Assembly: GCF_014697575.1 (NCBI RefSeq)
Contig: NZ_JACJSC010000015.1
Span: forward strand, 62,001-126,000
DNA: 64,000 nt
DNA from: Planktothrix sp. FACHB-1365
Lineage (GTDB): Bacteria > Cyanobacteriota > Cyanobacteriia > Cyanobacteriales > Microcoleaceae
Direction of reading: 5' to 3'
Position 1 is the first letter of the stretch. Each line of letters opens with the position of its first letter. The notes below the pieces were generated by a model, which saw only the letters and a list, made by a program, of their open reading frames with translations, was not told the DNA's origin and did no database searches. Of the stretch, positions 9,244 to 18,393 are shown piece by piece. The position numbers were made by a program, and so were the translations under genes.

Positions 9244-9924
9244 ATGATGTTTATTATGTTCAAATCATTTCAGCGTTTTTGTCAGGATTTCTCGCTACAA
9301 AATAATAATCGCCTCTTTTTTTTAGGCATCAGTTTATTATTACTGTTGATGGCGCAACCTGCCACAGCCCATCATGCCTTTGGCGGTCAAATTCCGAAGA
9401 ATTTTTTTGAAGGATTTTTATCAGGGCTGGCTCATCCGATTATTGGAATTGATCACTTTGCATTTATTCTTTCCATGGGTTTAATTGCCGCCAGTATTCT
9501 GGGTGGAATTTGGATAATTGTTGGGTTTCTAGGGGCTGCCATGTTAGGGACAGCCATCCATTTAATGAGTTTTAATTTACCTGTTCCTGAAGTAGCGATC
9601 GCCCTATCTGTGATTACCATTGGCATTTTATTAGTGCTGAAAAAACAGTTACCCCTAGCTTTATTAATCACTTTAGCAAGTGTAGCGGGTTTGTTTCATG
9701 GCTATGCCTATGGAGAATCCATTATAGGGGCAGGAATGATGCCTTTAATCTCCTATTTGGCAGGATTTACTTTAATTCAATTGGGAATAGCTGGAGCGAC
9801 GATGAAACTCGCTCAATCCTTCCAACAAACCTTAGAAAATAGCAAATATTCCCTGATCAAATATTCAGGTTTTGCTGTTGTAGCGATTGGTGTAATTGCT
9901 TTATCCAGTGCAATTACAGGCTAA
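9244..9924 (+). CDS. hupE: HupE/UreJ family Ni/Co permease under B12 control
   Basis: An inner-membrane protein of about 226 residues with an N-terminal signal-like segment (ISLLLLLMAQPATA, then HHAFGG) and six or more hydrophobic helices. Family metal-binding motifs are present: HPIIGIDH (HX5DH) in the first helix and FHGYAYGE later. HupE/UreJ proteins move nickel or cobalt; the B12 riboswitch just upstream argues for cobalt here. The start is uncertain (GTG 9235, ATG 9244 or 9247, 9256), with no clear Shine-Dalgarno, and cobW follows after a hairpin. Confidence 0.9.
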   Translation: MMFIMFKSFQRFCQDFSLQNNNRLFFLGISLLLLLMAQPATAHHAFGGQIPKNFFEGFLSGLAHPIIGIDHFAFILSMGLIAASILGGIWIIVGFLGAAMLGTAIHLMSFNLPVPEVAIALSVITIGILLVLKKQLPLALLITLASVAGLFHGYAYGESIIGAGMMPLISYLAGFTLIQLGIAGATMKLAQSFQQTLENSKYSLIKYSGFAVVAIGVIALSSAITG

Positions 9925-9955
9925 TTCCCCTTAAGTACATTTCAGTTTTATTGCT

Positions 9956-9988
9956 GTAGAGATGTTAAATCAAACGTCTCTACTTTTT
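9956..9988 (+). terminator. Hairpin with U-run between hupE and cobW
   Basis: GTAGAGATGT (9956-9965) pairs with ACGTCTCTAC (9974-9983) and is followed by TTTTTA. It could terminate or attenuate hupE transcription before cobW. The GTAGAGAYGT sequence also occurs as a hairpin at 54061-54092, so it belongs to a dispersed repeat family that supplies terminator-like stems. Confidence 0.6.
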
Positions 9989-10012
9989 ACCTTTAAACTT
10001 TAACTCAATCTT

Positions 10013-11050
10013 ATGTCTGCCAAAATTCCTGTTACCGTCATTACTGGATTTTTAGGAAGTGGAAAAACCACCACTATTCGTCATTTATTACAAAATAATC
10101 ATGGTCGCCGCATAGCCGTTTTAGTGAATGAATTTGGAGAAGTGGGTATTGATGGAGAATTGATCCGATCTTGTCAAGTTTGTGATGATGAAACCCCAGA
10201 AGTCAACTTAGTAGAACTCACCAATGGTTGTTTATGTTGTACGGTGCAGGAAGAGTTTTTTCCCGCTATGCAAGAACTTCTAAAACGCCGGGATAAAATC
10301 GATCATATTGTGATTGAAACCTCTGGGTTAGCATTACCAAAACCCTTAGTTCAAGCCTTCCGATGGCCAGAAATTCGCACGGGTGCAACGGTTGATGGTG
10401 TTATAACCGTAGTAGACTGTGAAGCCGTTGCTAATGGGACGTTAGTGGGGGATATTGAAGCAGTTGAAGCTCAACGTCAAGCTGATCCCAATTTAGATCA
10501 TGAAACCCCCATTGAAGAATTATTTGAAGATCAACTCGCCTGTGCAGATTTGATTTTATTAACAAAAACCGATCATGTTAATACCGAAGCTCAACAAAAA
10601 GTTGAAACGTGGTTAAAACAAGAATTACGAGAGGGAGTTAAAATTGTTTGTTGTCACCAGGGAAATATTCATCCTGATGTGATTTTAGGGTTTAATTCAG
10701 CCGTTGAGGATAATTTAGAAGCTCGTCCCAGTCATCATGACACGGAAGAAGAACACGAACATGATGATAATATCAATTCTGTTCCCCTGATTTTAACTCA
10801 AGATTTTGAACCCCAAGACTTAATTGAACGATTAAAAACCATAGTTAAACAACAGGAAATTTACCGGATTAAAGGGTTTGTTTCTGTTCCTAATAAACCG
10901 ATGCGATTAGTTTTACAAGGAGTGGGCGATCGCATTGAAACCTTTTATGATCGTCTCTGGAAACCGACAGAATCTCGTCAAACCCAATTAGTTTTTATTG
11001 GGGAAAATTTACAAGCTTCTGAAATTAAAAATGCTGTTTTAGGGAATTAA
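10013..11050 (+). CDS. cobW: CobW/COG0523 family GTPase (metallochaperone)
   Basis: A 345-residue G3E-family GTPase. Visible motifs are Walker A (GFLGSGKTT, residues about 11-19), the metal-binding CxCC motif (NGCLCCTVQ, about residues 74-82), ETSGLALP (switch region), LLTKTD (guanine specificity) and a His/Glu-rich segment (HHDTEEEHEHDD, about 240-255) typical of metal-handling members. The C-terminal CobW_C domain covers about 260-345. Family members deliver Zn, Co or other metals. The position behind a B12-controlled cobalt-type permease favours a cobalt/cobalamin role. Confidence 0.9.
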   Translation: MSAKIPVTVITGFLGSGKTTTIRHLLQNNHGRRIAVLVNEFGEVGIDGELIRSCQVCDDETPEVNLVELTNGCLCCTVQEEFFPAMQELLKRRDKIDHIVIETSGLALPKPLVQAFRWPEIRTGATVDGVITVVDCEAVANGTLVGDIEAVEAQRQADPNLDHETPIEELFEDQLACADLILLTKTDHVNTEAQQKVETWLKQELREGVKIVCCHQGNIHPDVILGFNSAVEDNLEARPSHHDTEEEHEHDDNINSVPLILTQDFEPQDLIERLKTIVKQQEIYRIKGFVSVPNKPMRLVLQGVGDRIETFYDRLWKPTESRQTQLVFIGENLQASEIKNAVLGN

Positions 11051-11298
11051 AACCTATTTTTAGGTTTTGTCAGGGCGGGTTAAAGTTAACTTTTGATCCT
11101 CAAAAATCATTGATTAACACCTGCCCTAATTTTGTGCCAAAATTTGTGAATCATTAGGATCGGTAGTCTTCAAGATTAAGAATAGCGCCAAACTTAAATT
11201 ATAGGTCAGGGAACCAGTAGACGTTACACTGCGTTACAACACGATAGAATATAAGGTGATCTAGCCAGAAACCATATTGACAAGGAGATAACCAACGC

Positions 11299-13326
11299 AT
11301 GGGCAAAGTAGTCGGCATTGACTTGGGGACAACAAACTCTGTGGTTGCGGTCATGGAGGGCGGTAAACCCGTTGTGATTGCTAACTCTGAAGGGATGCGA
11401 ACCACCCCCTCCGTCGTTGGGTTTACCAAGGAAGGAGAACGCATCGTGGGACAGATGGCTAGACGACAGGCGGTTTTGAACCCCCAAAACACCTTTTATG
11501 GGGTCAAACGGCTGATGGGTTGTCGCTATTCTGACCTGTCTCCCGCTTCAAAACGGGTTCCCTACACGATGCGACGGGATGAAACTGATAATATTAGAAT
11601 CAAATGTCCCAGAGTTAATAAAGATTTTGCGCCGGAAGAAATTTCGGCAATGATATTAAAAAAATTAGTTGAAGAAGCAACTCGTTATTTAGGAGAAGAA
11701 ATTACCGGGGCTGTGATTACGGTTCCTGCCTATTTTAATGATTCTCAAAGACAAGCCACCAGAGACGCTGGACGCATTGCAGGATTAGAGGTTAAACGCA
11801 TTTTAAATGAACCCACTGCGGCTTCTTTAGCTTATGGTTTGGAACGCAGAGATTATGGCACAATTTTAGTGTTTGATTTGGGGGGCGGAACCTTTGATGT
11901 CTCGATTTTAGAGGTGGGAGAAGGAGTATTTGAAGTGAAGTCTACCAGTGGAGATACGCAACTGGGAGGAACGGATTTTGATCAGAAAATTGTGGATTGG
12001 TTAGCAGAACAATTTCTATCAGAAGAAGGAGTAGATTTAAGACGCGATCGCCAATCGTTACAACGGTTAACAGAAGCGGCTGAAAAAGCCAAAATAGAGC
12101 TTTCTGGCGTTGGAGTTACGGATATTAATTTACCCTTTATTGCCGCTACAGAAGACGGCCCGAAACATTTAGAAACCCGCTTAACCAGAGGAGAATTTGA
12201 GGGCTTATGTGGGGATTTAATTCAACGGTTACGCCGTCCGGTGAAACAAGCTTTAGCCGATGCGGGATTAACGTCTAATGATATTGATGATGTGATTTTA
12301 GTCGGTGGTGCTACCCGAATGCCAATGGTGCAACAATTAGTTAGAACGTTAATTGATTTAGAACCGAATCAAGGGGTTAATCCTGATGAAGTGGTGGCCG
12401 TTGGTGCGGCAATTCAAGCGGGAATTTTAGCCGGAGATGTGCGGGATGTTCTATTATTAGATGTCACGCCGTTATCGTTAGGATTAGAAACCATTGGGGG
12501 AGTGATGAAAAAATTAATTCCCCGTAATACTACGATTCCGGTACGTCGTTCTGATATTTTTTCAACGTCTGAAAATAACCAAACTTTGGTAGAAGTTCAT
12601 ATCCTACAAGGAGAACGAGAATTAGCCGTTGATAATAAATCTTTGGGTCGGTTTAAGTTAACGGGAATTCCGCCAGCACCGCGAGGAGTTCCGCAAATTC
12701 AAGTCGCCCTTGATATTGACGCCAATGGTATTTTACAAGTGACAGCGTTAGATAAAACGACTGGACGAGAACAAAGTGTTGTGATTCAAGGTGCTTCTAC
12801 CTTATCTCAAGATGAAGTTAATCGCATGATTCGAGATGCGGAAAAATATGCAGAAGTTGACCGTTTACAACGAGAACGAGTCGAAAAACGAAACCGCGCC
12901 CAAGCTTTAACCTATCAAGCCGAACGACAATTAAGGGAAGTTGCTTTAGATTATGGAATGCAATTTGCTCAACGTCAACGGTCAAGAATTGAAACCTTAA
13001 TTCGGTCTTTAAGAGATAGTTTAGAACGAGATGATGATCGAGGAATTGATCAAATTAGTGTAGATTTACAGGATGCTTTATATGAGTTAAGTCGGGAAGT
13101 ATCCGTATTTGCAACGGAGGACGATGAGGATGATTTATTTGGTTCTATTCGCCGCACTTTTTCCGGTGAGAAACGTCGAGTTGACCCCTACGAACCTCAA
13201 ACTCGCAGTTATCCCCGCTATGACCAACGCAGTAGCAATGGCGGGAGTTTAGGCGGGGGTGTATCCCGTTCTCGTCGCTATTCTCCCAGTGATAATTGGG
13301 ATGATGACGATGATGATTGGTTGTAA
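11299..13326 (+). CDS. dnaK: Hsp70 chaperone DnaK
   Basis: A 675-residue ATP-dependent chaperone. The N-terminal ATPase domain starts [17 protein letters not shown] and has [15 protein letters not shown] and [14 protein letters not shown]. The substrate-binding domain (about 390-510) is followed by a helical lid. The tail is unusual: an acidic/aromatic Arg- and Ser-rich stretch ending [11 protein letters not shown] replaces the usual EEVD-like end, as in the extra cyanobacterial DnaK paralogues. The start is backed by an AAGGAG sequence. A type II dnaJ follows, implying a working pair. Confidence 0.93.
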   Translation: MGKVVGIDLGTTNSVVAVMEGGKPVVIANSEGMRTTPSVVGFTKEGERIVGQMARRQAVLNPQNTFYGVKRLMGCRYSDLSPASKRVPYTMRRDETDNIRIKCPRVNKDFAPEEISAMILKKLVEEATRYLGEEITGAVITVPAYFNDSQRQATRDAGRIAGLEVKRILNEPTAASLAYGLERRDYGTILVFDLGGGTFDVSILEVGEGVFEVKSTSGDTQLGGTDFDQKIVDWLAEQFLSEEGVDLRRDRQSLQRLTEAAEKAKIELSGVGVTDINLPFIAATEDGPKHLETRLTRGEFEGLCGDLIQRLRRPVKQALADAGLTSNDIDDVILVGGATRMPMVQQLVRTLIDLEPNQGVNPDEVVAVGAAIQAGILAGDVRDVLLLDVTPLSLGLETIGGVMKKLIPRNTTIPVRRSDIFSTSENNQTLVEVHILQGERELAVDNKSLGRFKLTGIPPAPRGVPQIQVALDIDANGILQVTALDKTTGREQSVVIQGASTLSQDEVNRMIRDAEKYAEVDRLQRERVEKRNRAQALTYQAERQLREVALDYGMQFAQRQRSRIETLIRSLRDSLERDDDRGIDQISVDLQDALYELSREVSVFATEDDEDDLFGSIRRTFSGEKRRVDPYEPQTRSYPRYDQRSSNGGSLGGGVSRSRRYSPSDNWDDDDDDWL

Positions 13327-13330
13327 CCCT

Positions 13331-13363
13331 AGAAACCCGGTTTCTAAAAGAAACTGGGTTTCT
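13331..13363. repeat. GAAACCCGGTTTC repeat, paired copies
   Basis: AGAAACCCGGTTTCT (13331-13345) and AGAAACTGGGTTTCT (13349-13363) lie between dnaK and dnaJ. Each is a near-palindrome and together they can form a hairpin. The same element occurs inside the DUF1537 gene (21012 and 21065), after the NTRC gene and at 63885. Confidence 0.75.
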
Positions 13364-13402
13364 GACCACTTAATTATGAACTCGTTAACCTAAATTTAAC
13401 CT

Positions 13403-14395
13403 ATGCAAAATTTTCGGAATTATTATCAAATTTTAGGGGTTTCCCGTGAAGCATCTGTTGATGAAATTAAGAAAGTCTATCGCAGACTCGCCAGACAATA
13501 TCATCCCGACTTAAACCCAGGGGATAAGGAAGCAGAAGAAAAATTTAAAGATATTGGAGAAGCTTATAATATTTTATCCGATCCTGAAAAACGATTAGAA
13601 TATGATAATTATAGTCAATTTTGGAAACAAAAAGGGTTTCAAGATTGGCAAAAAAATGCGTTTTCAGGAATCAAAAACTGGGGAAGTCGTCGGACAATTT
13701 CTCAAACTGAAGACGTAGATTATGGAGATTATTCTGATTTTGATACCTTTGTTGATCAATTATTAGGACGGCGGCGAGAAGTACGAACCGTTGACCCGAA
13801 AAAAGCACCTCAAATGGAATCTACTGACCCCTATGATTCTCCTCGAACAAAAGCAGTTTATAAACCGACTCCCCGCGAAACCAAACGAGATATTGAAGCG
13901 CGATTAACGTTACCTTTAGAAAAAGCTTATACTGGAGGAACAGAACGCATCCGGTTAGAAGATGGTCGGTCTTTAGAAGTGGATTTACCCCCAGGAATGG
14001 TGAAGGGTCAACAAATCCGTTTGAGAAATCAAGGAATTAATGGGGGCGATTTATTCTTAAAAATTAATATTACTCCCCATCCCTTTTTTAGAATAGAAAA
14101 ATCAGAAATTTATTGTCAAATTCCCGTCACTCCCACAGAAGCAGTATTAGGGGGAGAAATTGATATTCCCACCCTCGATGGTTTGGTTAAAATGCGTTTA
14201 CCTGCGGGGGTTATATCGGGTCAACGGTTACGATTAGCCAATAAAGGTTATCCGAATATTGAAGGAGAACGAGGAGATCAATTAATTGAAATTCAAGTGG
14301 TTATTCCTAAAAATATTACTCCTGAAGAACGAGAATTATATGAAAAATTACGTCAAATTGAAACCTTTAAACCCCGTCAAAATTTAAAAATATAA
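13403..14395 (+). CDS. dnaJ: DnaJ-type co-chaperone lacking the zinc-finger domain (type II)
   Basis: A 330-residue protein with an N-terminal J domain (residues 1-72) and intact HPD motif ([11 protein letters not shown]). A charged linker follows, then the two C-terminal beta-barrel substrate-binding domains (about 165-320). The CxxCxGxG zinc-binding repeats of type I DnaJ are absent, as in CbpA-like proteins. It lies 76 nt downstream of dnaK and should stimulate that ATPase. Confidence 0.9.
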   Translation: MQNFRNYYQILGVSREASVDEIKKVYRRLARQYHPDLNPGDKEAEEKFKDIGEAYNILSDPEKRLEYDNYSQFWKQKGFQDWQKNAFSGIKNWGSRRTISQTEDVDYGDYSDFDTFVDQLLGRRREVRTVDPKKAPQMESTDPYDSPRTKAVYKPTPRETKRDIEARLTLPLEKAYTGGTERIRLEDGRSLEVDLPPGMVKGQQIRLRNQGINGGDLFLKINITPHPFFRIEKSEIYCQIPVTPTEAVLGGEIDIPTLDGLVKMRLPAGVISGQRLRLANKGYPNIEGERGDQLIEIQVVIPKNITPEERELYEKLRQIETFKPRQNLKI

Positions 14396-14398
14396 CCC

Positions 14399-14428
14399 GT
14401 AGGGTGCGTAAGCAACGCGCACGCACCA
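14399..14428. repeat. 30-nt palindromic repeat, left copy
   Basis: A stem-loop element: GGTGCGT, an 11-nt loop, then ACGCACC, preceded by GTAG. The reverse complement of the whole 30 nt occurs without mismatch at 19889-19918, so two copies in opposite orientation flank the TPR-CHAT module. Confidence 0.85.
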
Positions 14429-14896
14429 TAAAATTTTTAACAATAAAATAATAATGGTTTTTATATAATTAATCGCCATTGGTGTCAACTTCCGGCTAAA
14501 AATTGGGTAGTTTCTCTTAAGTTAATGATCCCCCCTAACCCCCCTTGAGAAGGGGGGAACCGGATTTCAAAGTATTTGTTTTGACAGAATCATTACAGTC
14601 TTCTCCTCCCCTCTAACCTTCCTTGAAAAGGGGGGAACCGGATTTCAAAGTCCCCCTTTTTAAGGGGGATTTAGGGGGATCTAATCTCGGCTGTAATCAC
14701 CTGTTTTCCTCTGAAATTGACACCGAGGGTTAATTTCCAGCCAGCGAGGACGCTGACACTACAAAATACCCATTGCCGCACGAATTACGATTGCCTATTA
14801 ATAGCAAATATTCAGGGATTTCAAAACCCTCACACTTGATCGAATTCAAGTTAAAATCAATATCAGCAACCCCAGCCCAGACCCAGGAATTGTGCC
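14429..14896. other. Gene-free interval with C/G-tract repeats upstream of TPR-CHAT gene
   Basis: About 470 nt without a gene. It holds three copies of a repeat built from runs of C and G. AAGGGGGGAACCGGATTTCAAAG ends at about 14571 and again at 14650, each after a C-rich arm, and CCCCCTTTTTAAGGGGG follows at 14652-14668. Each copy can fold into a hairpin. The same family appears inside the adjacent coding sequence at 16664-16695. Confidence 0.65.
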
Positions 14897-17800
14897 ATGA
14901 CCCCAGAACAGAAAAAAGCTGAAGCGGATCGCTTATTGATTCAAGGAGTTGAGGAATATTATCGTAGTCAATATCGCCAAGCGTTACAATCATCGCAGCA
15001 AGCTTTAACGATTTATCGGGAAATCGGAGATCGTGGGGGGGAAGGCTCTGCTCTGGGCAATTTGGGCATTGCTTACTGTTCTTTGGGACAATATCAACAA
15101 GCTATCGACTATCATCAGCAGGGTTTAACCATTGCACGGGAAATCGGAGATCGTCACGGAGAAGGCAGTGATCTGGGCAGTTTGGGCAATGCTTACAGTT
15201 CATTGGGGCAGTATCAACTGGCTATCGAGTATTATCAGCAGGGTTTAACCATTGCACGGGAAATCGGAGATCGTCACGGAGAAGGCAATGCTCTGGGCAA
15301 TTTGGGCATTGCTTACCGTTTCTTGGGACAATATCAACAAGCTATCGACTATTATCAGCAGGCTTTAACCATTGCACGGGAAATCGGAGATCGTCGGGGA
15401 GAAGGCACTGCTCTGGGCAATTTGGGCATTGCTTACTGTTCCTTGGGACAATATCAACAAGCTATCGACTATCATCAGCAGGGTTTAACCATTGCACGGG
15501 AAATCGGAGATCGTCACGGAGAAGGCAGTGATCTGGGCAGTTTGGGCAATGCTTACAGTTCATTGGGGCAGTATCAACTGGCTATCGAGTATTATCAGCA
15601 GGGTTTAACCATTGCACGGGAAATCGGAGATCGTCACGGAGAAGGCAATGCTCTGGGCAATTTGGGCAATGCTTACGATAACTTGGGACAGTATCAACCA
15701 GCCATCGACTATTATCAGCAGTATTTAACCATTGCACGGGAAATCGGAGATCGTCACGGAGAAGGCAATGCTCTGGGCAATTTGGGCAATGCTTACGATG
15801 ACTTGGGACAATATCAACTAGCTATCGAGTATTATCAGCAGCATTTAACCATTGCACGGGAAATCGGAGATCGTAGCGGAGAATTTTCTGGTCTGAATAA
15901 CTTGGCATTGACCTACAAAAACCTGCAACAAATCCCCCAAGCCTTGGAAACCTGGCAATCTGCCTTAGCTTTATCTTCTCCCCTGAAGTTTCCGGTACAA
16001 TATTTATCGATCGGGCGTAATTTGGGCTATACTGCCTTTGAGGTGGAAAACTGGCAACTGGCTATTACGGGCTATGAAGCCGCCCTGGATGCTTTAGAAG
16101 AACTCTGTCACCGCGACCCCTCCGATGCCAATAAACAACAGCGACGGTCTGAGAATGTTAGAGTTTATGAACGCCTTGTCCAAGCTTATCTGCATCAGAA
16201 CCAGATCGATAAAGCCTTAATAACCCTGGAGCGCGGCAAGTCTCGCAGTTTAATTGAACTCTTGGTTAACCGGGATTTATTGCCGAAAAATACCCCACCA
16301 GAGATTTGTCAACGGTTAGAACAGTTGCGTCGGGAACTTTCTGCCAATCAACGGTTTATCGAATCTTTGGGCGGCGATATTCCTACTTCTGGTATTGATC
16401 CAGATTCTCCTCAAAGTCGAAGTGCGGGTGGTGTTAATCTTCCGATTGATTCTATTAATCAAATTCGGGAAACTTTGGTTCAGCAAAAGCAGGAATTAAA
16501 TCAAGTTTTAGAACAGATTAAAATTTTTGATCCCACCTTTGAATATACCCAACGGGTGCAACGGATTAATAGTTCAGAAATTCTGGCATTATTACCAGAG
16601 AAAACGGCGTTAGTGGAATGGTTTGTTGCGTCGGAAAGGATTTATGCGTTTATAGTTTGGTCTGATCCCCCCCAACCCCCCTTAGAAAAGGGGGAGAAGG
16701 ATGATCAATCAAGTTTTCGCGCTGATTATTGGCAATCAAAACCGGAAGCGGTGACGGCAGTGGTGGAATTGCGCGATCGCTATTTAGAAACCTATAATAG
16801 CAAAACCGACATCTGGGAAAATCAGTTAGAACCGTTTTTAGAAGAATTAGCCGAAATTCTGAATATTAATGAGATTTTGAGCAAAATTCCCTCCACTTGT
16901 CAACGGTTAATCTTAGTTCCCTATCGAGAATTACATTTATTTCCTCTCCATGCTTTACCCGTTGCTAAAGAGAACGGCAAAACCCTCTGTTTGTTTGATC
17001 AATTTTCTAAAGGAGTGCAATATTTACCGAGTCTGCAAATGGGGTTAATGTCGTTAAAAAATACTGAATTGCGAGAGAAAAATCCAGACTATGCTGTTAA
17101 CAATATTCAATTATTTGCAATTCAAAATCCAACAAAAGACTTAACCTTTGCAGAATTAGAAGTCGATGCGATCGCCTCTCAATTTACTGCTAATATTTTA
17201 TCGCGTGAAAAAGCAACTAAAATCGCCCTAACTCAACCCCCCAATAGTGACCTGTTTAGAGATGCTAATTATCTCCACTTTGCTTGTCACGGGTCGTTTA
17301 ACTTTGAATTTCCGTTATTATCCCATTTAATTTTAGCAGGGGGAATTGTGGAAGTATTTGAATCAAGCGATCGCCAAACTCAAGAAAAATTAGACCCTCC
17401 AGAAACCGTGCGTTATCTTCCTTGGAGAAAAGGTAAACAAGTCGATACCAATCAATGTTACACCCTCCGCGAAATCTTTAGTTTATATTTCCCAAAAGGG
17501 GAACTGGTGACATTATCCGCCTGTGAAACGGGGTTAACACAATTCGATCAGACTTTAGAAGAATATATTAGTCTTCCCAGTGGGTTTCTGTTCGCGGGGG
17601 TTAAAAATGTGATTTGTAGTTTATGGCGAGTCAGTGATTTATCAACGGCGATTTTAATGATTAAGTTTTATGAACTATTTCGATCTGAAAAGTCCGTGAG
17701 TTTAGCCTTAAATCAAGCCCAAAGCTGGTTAAGAACCGTTGATAAAGAAAACCTGCTAAAATGGTTGGATGCGCTAAAATTAAAACCAGAACCCAAACAA

Positions 17801-17899
17801 AAACTCCGTCAACAGCTAAACTTAGGGTTGCGTTCATCAACCTATCAACCTTTTAAAGAAGCGTATTATTGGGCAGGTTTTTGTGCCATTGGAACATAG
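14897..17899 (+). CDS. TPR-CHAT caspase-like protein
   Basis: A 1000-residue protein. Residues about 5-340 hold tetratricopeptide repeats, eight of them near-identical 40-residue units (LTIAREIGDR hallmark). A helical linker (about 340-560) follows, then a C-terminal CHAT protease domain (about 700-1000). The expected catalytic dyad is present: His798 in FACHG and Cys876 in LSACETG, followed by GFLFAGVKNVICSLWRVSD. CHAT proteins are caspase/separase-like cysteine peptidases often used in bacterial conflict systems. No signal peptide, so cytoplasmic. Two further genes follow on the same strand (50-nt gap, then 1 nt). The target protein is unknown. Confidence 0.88.
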   Translation: MTPEQKKAEADRLLIQGVEEYYRSQYRQALQSSQQALTIYREIGDRGGEGSALGNLGIAYCSLGQYQQAIDYHQQGLTIAREIGDRHGEGSDLGSLGNAYSSLGQYQLAIEYYQQGLTIAREIGDRHGEGNALGNLGIAYRFLGQYQQAIDYYQQALTIAREIGDRRGEGTALGNLGIAYCSLGQYQQAIDYHQQGLTIAREIGDRHGEGSDLGSLGNAYSSLGQYQLAIEYYQQGLTIAREIGDRHGEGNALGNLGNAYDNLGQYQPAIDYYQQYLTIAREIGDRHGEGNALGNLGNAYDDLGQYQLAIEYYQQHLTIAREIGDRSGEFSGLNNLALTYKNLQQIPQALETWQSALALSSPLKFPVQYLSIGRNLGYTAFEVENWQLAITGYEAALDALEELCHRDPSDANKQQRRSENVRVYERLVQAYLHQNQIDKALITLERGKSRSLIELLVNRDLLPKNTPPEICQRLEQLRRELSANQRFIESLGGDIPTSGIDPDSPQSRSAGGVNLPIDSINQIRETLVQQKQELNQVLEQIKIFDPTFEYTQRVQRINSSEILALLPEKTALVEWFVASERIYAFIVWSDPPQPPLEKGEKDDQSSFRADYWQSKPEAVTAVVELRDRYLETYNSKTDIWENQLEPFLEELAEILNINEILSKIPSTCQRLILVPYRELHLFPLHALPVAKENGKTLCLFDQFSKGVQYLPSLQMGLMSLKNTELREKNPDYAVNNIQLFAIQNPTKDLTFAELEVDAIASQFTANILSREKATKIALTQPPNSDLFRDANYLHFACHGSFNFEFPLLSHLILAGGIVEVFESSDRQTQEKLDPPETVRYLPWRKGKQVDTNQCYTLREIFSLYFPKGELVTLSACETGLTQFDQTLEEYISLPSGFLFAGVKNVICSLWRVSDLSTAILMIKFYELFRSEKSVSLALNQAQSWLRTVDKENLLKWLDALKLKPEPKQKLRQQLNLGLRSSTYQPFKEAYYWAGFCAIGT
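15001..15890 (+). repeat. 120-nt tandem repeat array within the TPR region
   Basis: The core AAATCGGAGATCG recurs at 15021, 15141, 15261, 15381, 15501, 15621, 15741 and 15861, exactly 120 nt apart. A higher-order duplication is visible: 15061-15308 equals 15421-15668 with a single mismatch, a 360-nt shift of three units. This indicates recent amplification. Confidence 0.95.
16664..16695 (+). repeat. Dispersed C/G-tract repeat inside the TPR-CHAT reading frame
   Basis: GATCCCCCC..AACCCCCCTTAGAAAAGGGGGAG encodes DPPQPPLEKGE in frame. It matches the intergenic repeats at 14525-14681 and sits in a loop just before the CHAT core. Confidence 0.8.
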
Positions 17900-17948
17900 G
17901 TTAAAATTCTCTTGATATTCTATTATTGTCAATTCGTTGAGGGAATAA

Positions 17949-18392
17949 ATGATGCAAGACTCTATTGAAACCCTAGTCTGCTTTTTAGAACTATTAGAAA
18001 TCCAGCCTCCCATTCTTCAAGAGCAGGATAAATCTAGTTTAACCCGATTATTAGAAGAACTGGAACCGTTAAACCTAGATGAAATTCAACAAGCTGCAAA
18101 TTCTATTAGAGAATGGTGTGAAAATCACGAGAAACAGTTAAAAGAATATGATAAAGCCAAACGAAAAGAGCGAAAAGAACTTGATGAAATTATTGATTCT
18201 GATCCCCATAAAGATCGCTGGATTATTCCTAATTTTCAACTTGAAACCTCAGAATATTCTCTATCAGAAAATTCCGATTCTGAAGTTAGGATTTTAATTA
18301 CACCTCCTCCTGAAAGCAGCGAAACTTGTCCCGTTAAAGTTCCTATTCTGGATTATGTTAAGCAAATTTTAAGCCAATGGATTAATCGTTAA
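17949..18392 (+). CDS. Uncharacterised 147-aa partner of TPR-CHAT
   Basis: An acidic, mostly helical protein. An N-terminal leucine-rich helical segment (IETLVCFLELLEIQPP; RLLEELEPLNLDEIQQAANSI) is followed by a charged coiled-coil stretch (KQLKEYDKAKRKERKELDE), a strand-rich region with SEVRILITPPPE, and a short C-terminal helix. No membrane segment or known catalytic motif. It lies 50 nt after the TPR-CHAT stop and 1 nt before the next start, so it is almost certainly in the same operon. It could be an adaptor, inhibitor or substrate; unproven. Confidence 0.7.
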   Translation: MMQDSIETLVCFLELLEIQPPILQEQDKSSLTRLLEELEPLNLDEIQQAANSIREWCENHEKQLKEYDKAKRKERKELDEIIDSDPHKDRWIIPNFQLETSEYSLSENSDSEVRILITPPPESSETCPVKVPILDYVKQILSQWINR

Positions 18393-18393
18393 G

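Noticed and set aside
9244-9924. Urease or hydrogenase accessory nickel permease
   Set aside because: No ure or hup genes nearby and the leader is a B12 riboswitch.
14525-14681. C/G repeats considered as a CRISPR array
   Set aside because: Only three uneven copies, no regular spacers and no cas genes nearby.
15001-15890. 120-nt tandem repeat considered as a CRISPR or satellite
   Set aside because: It is fully coding and in frame with TPR units.
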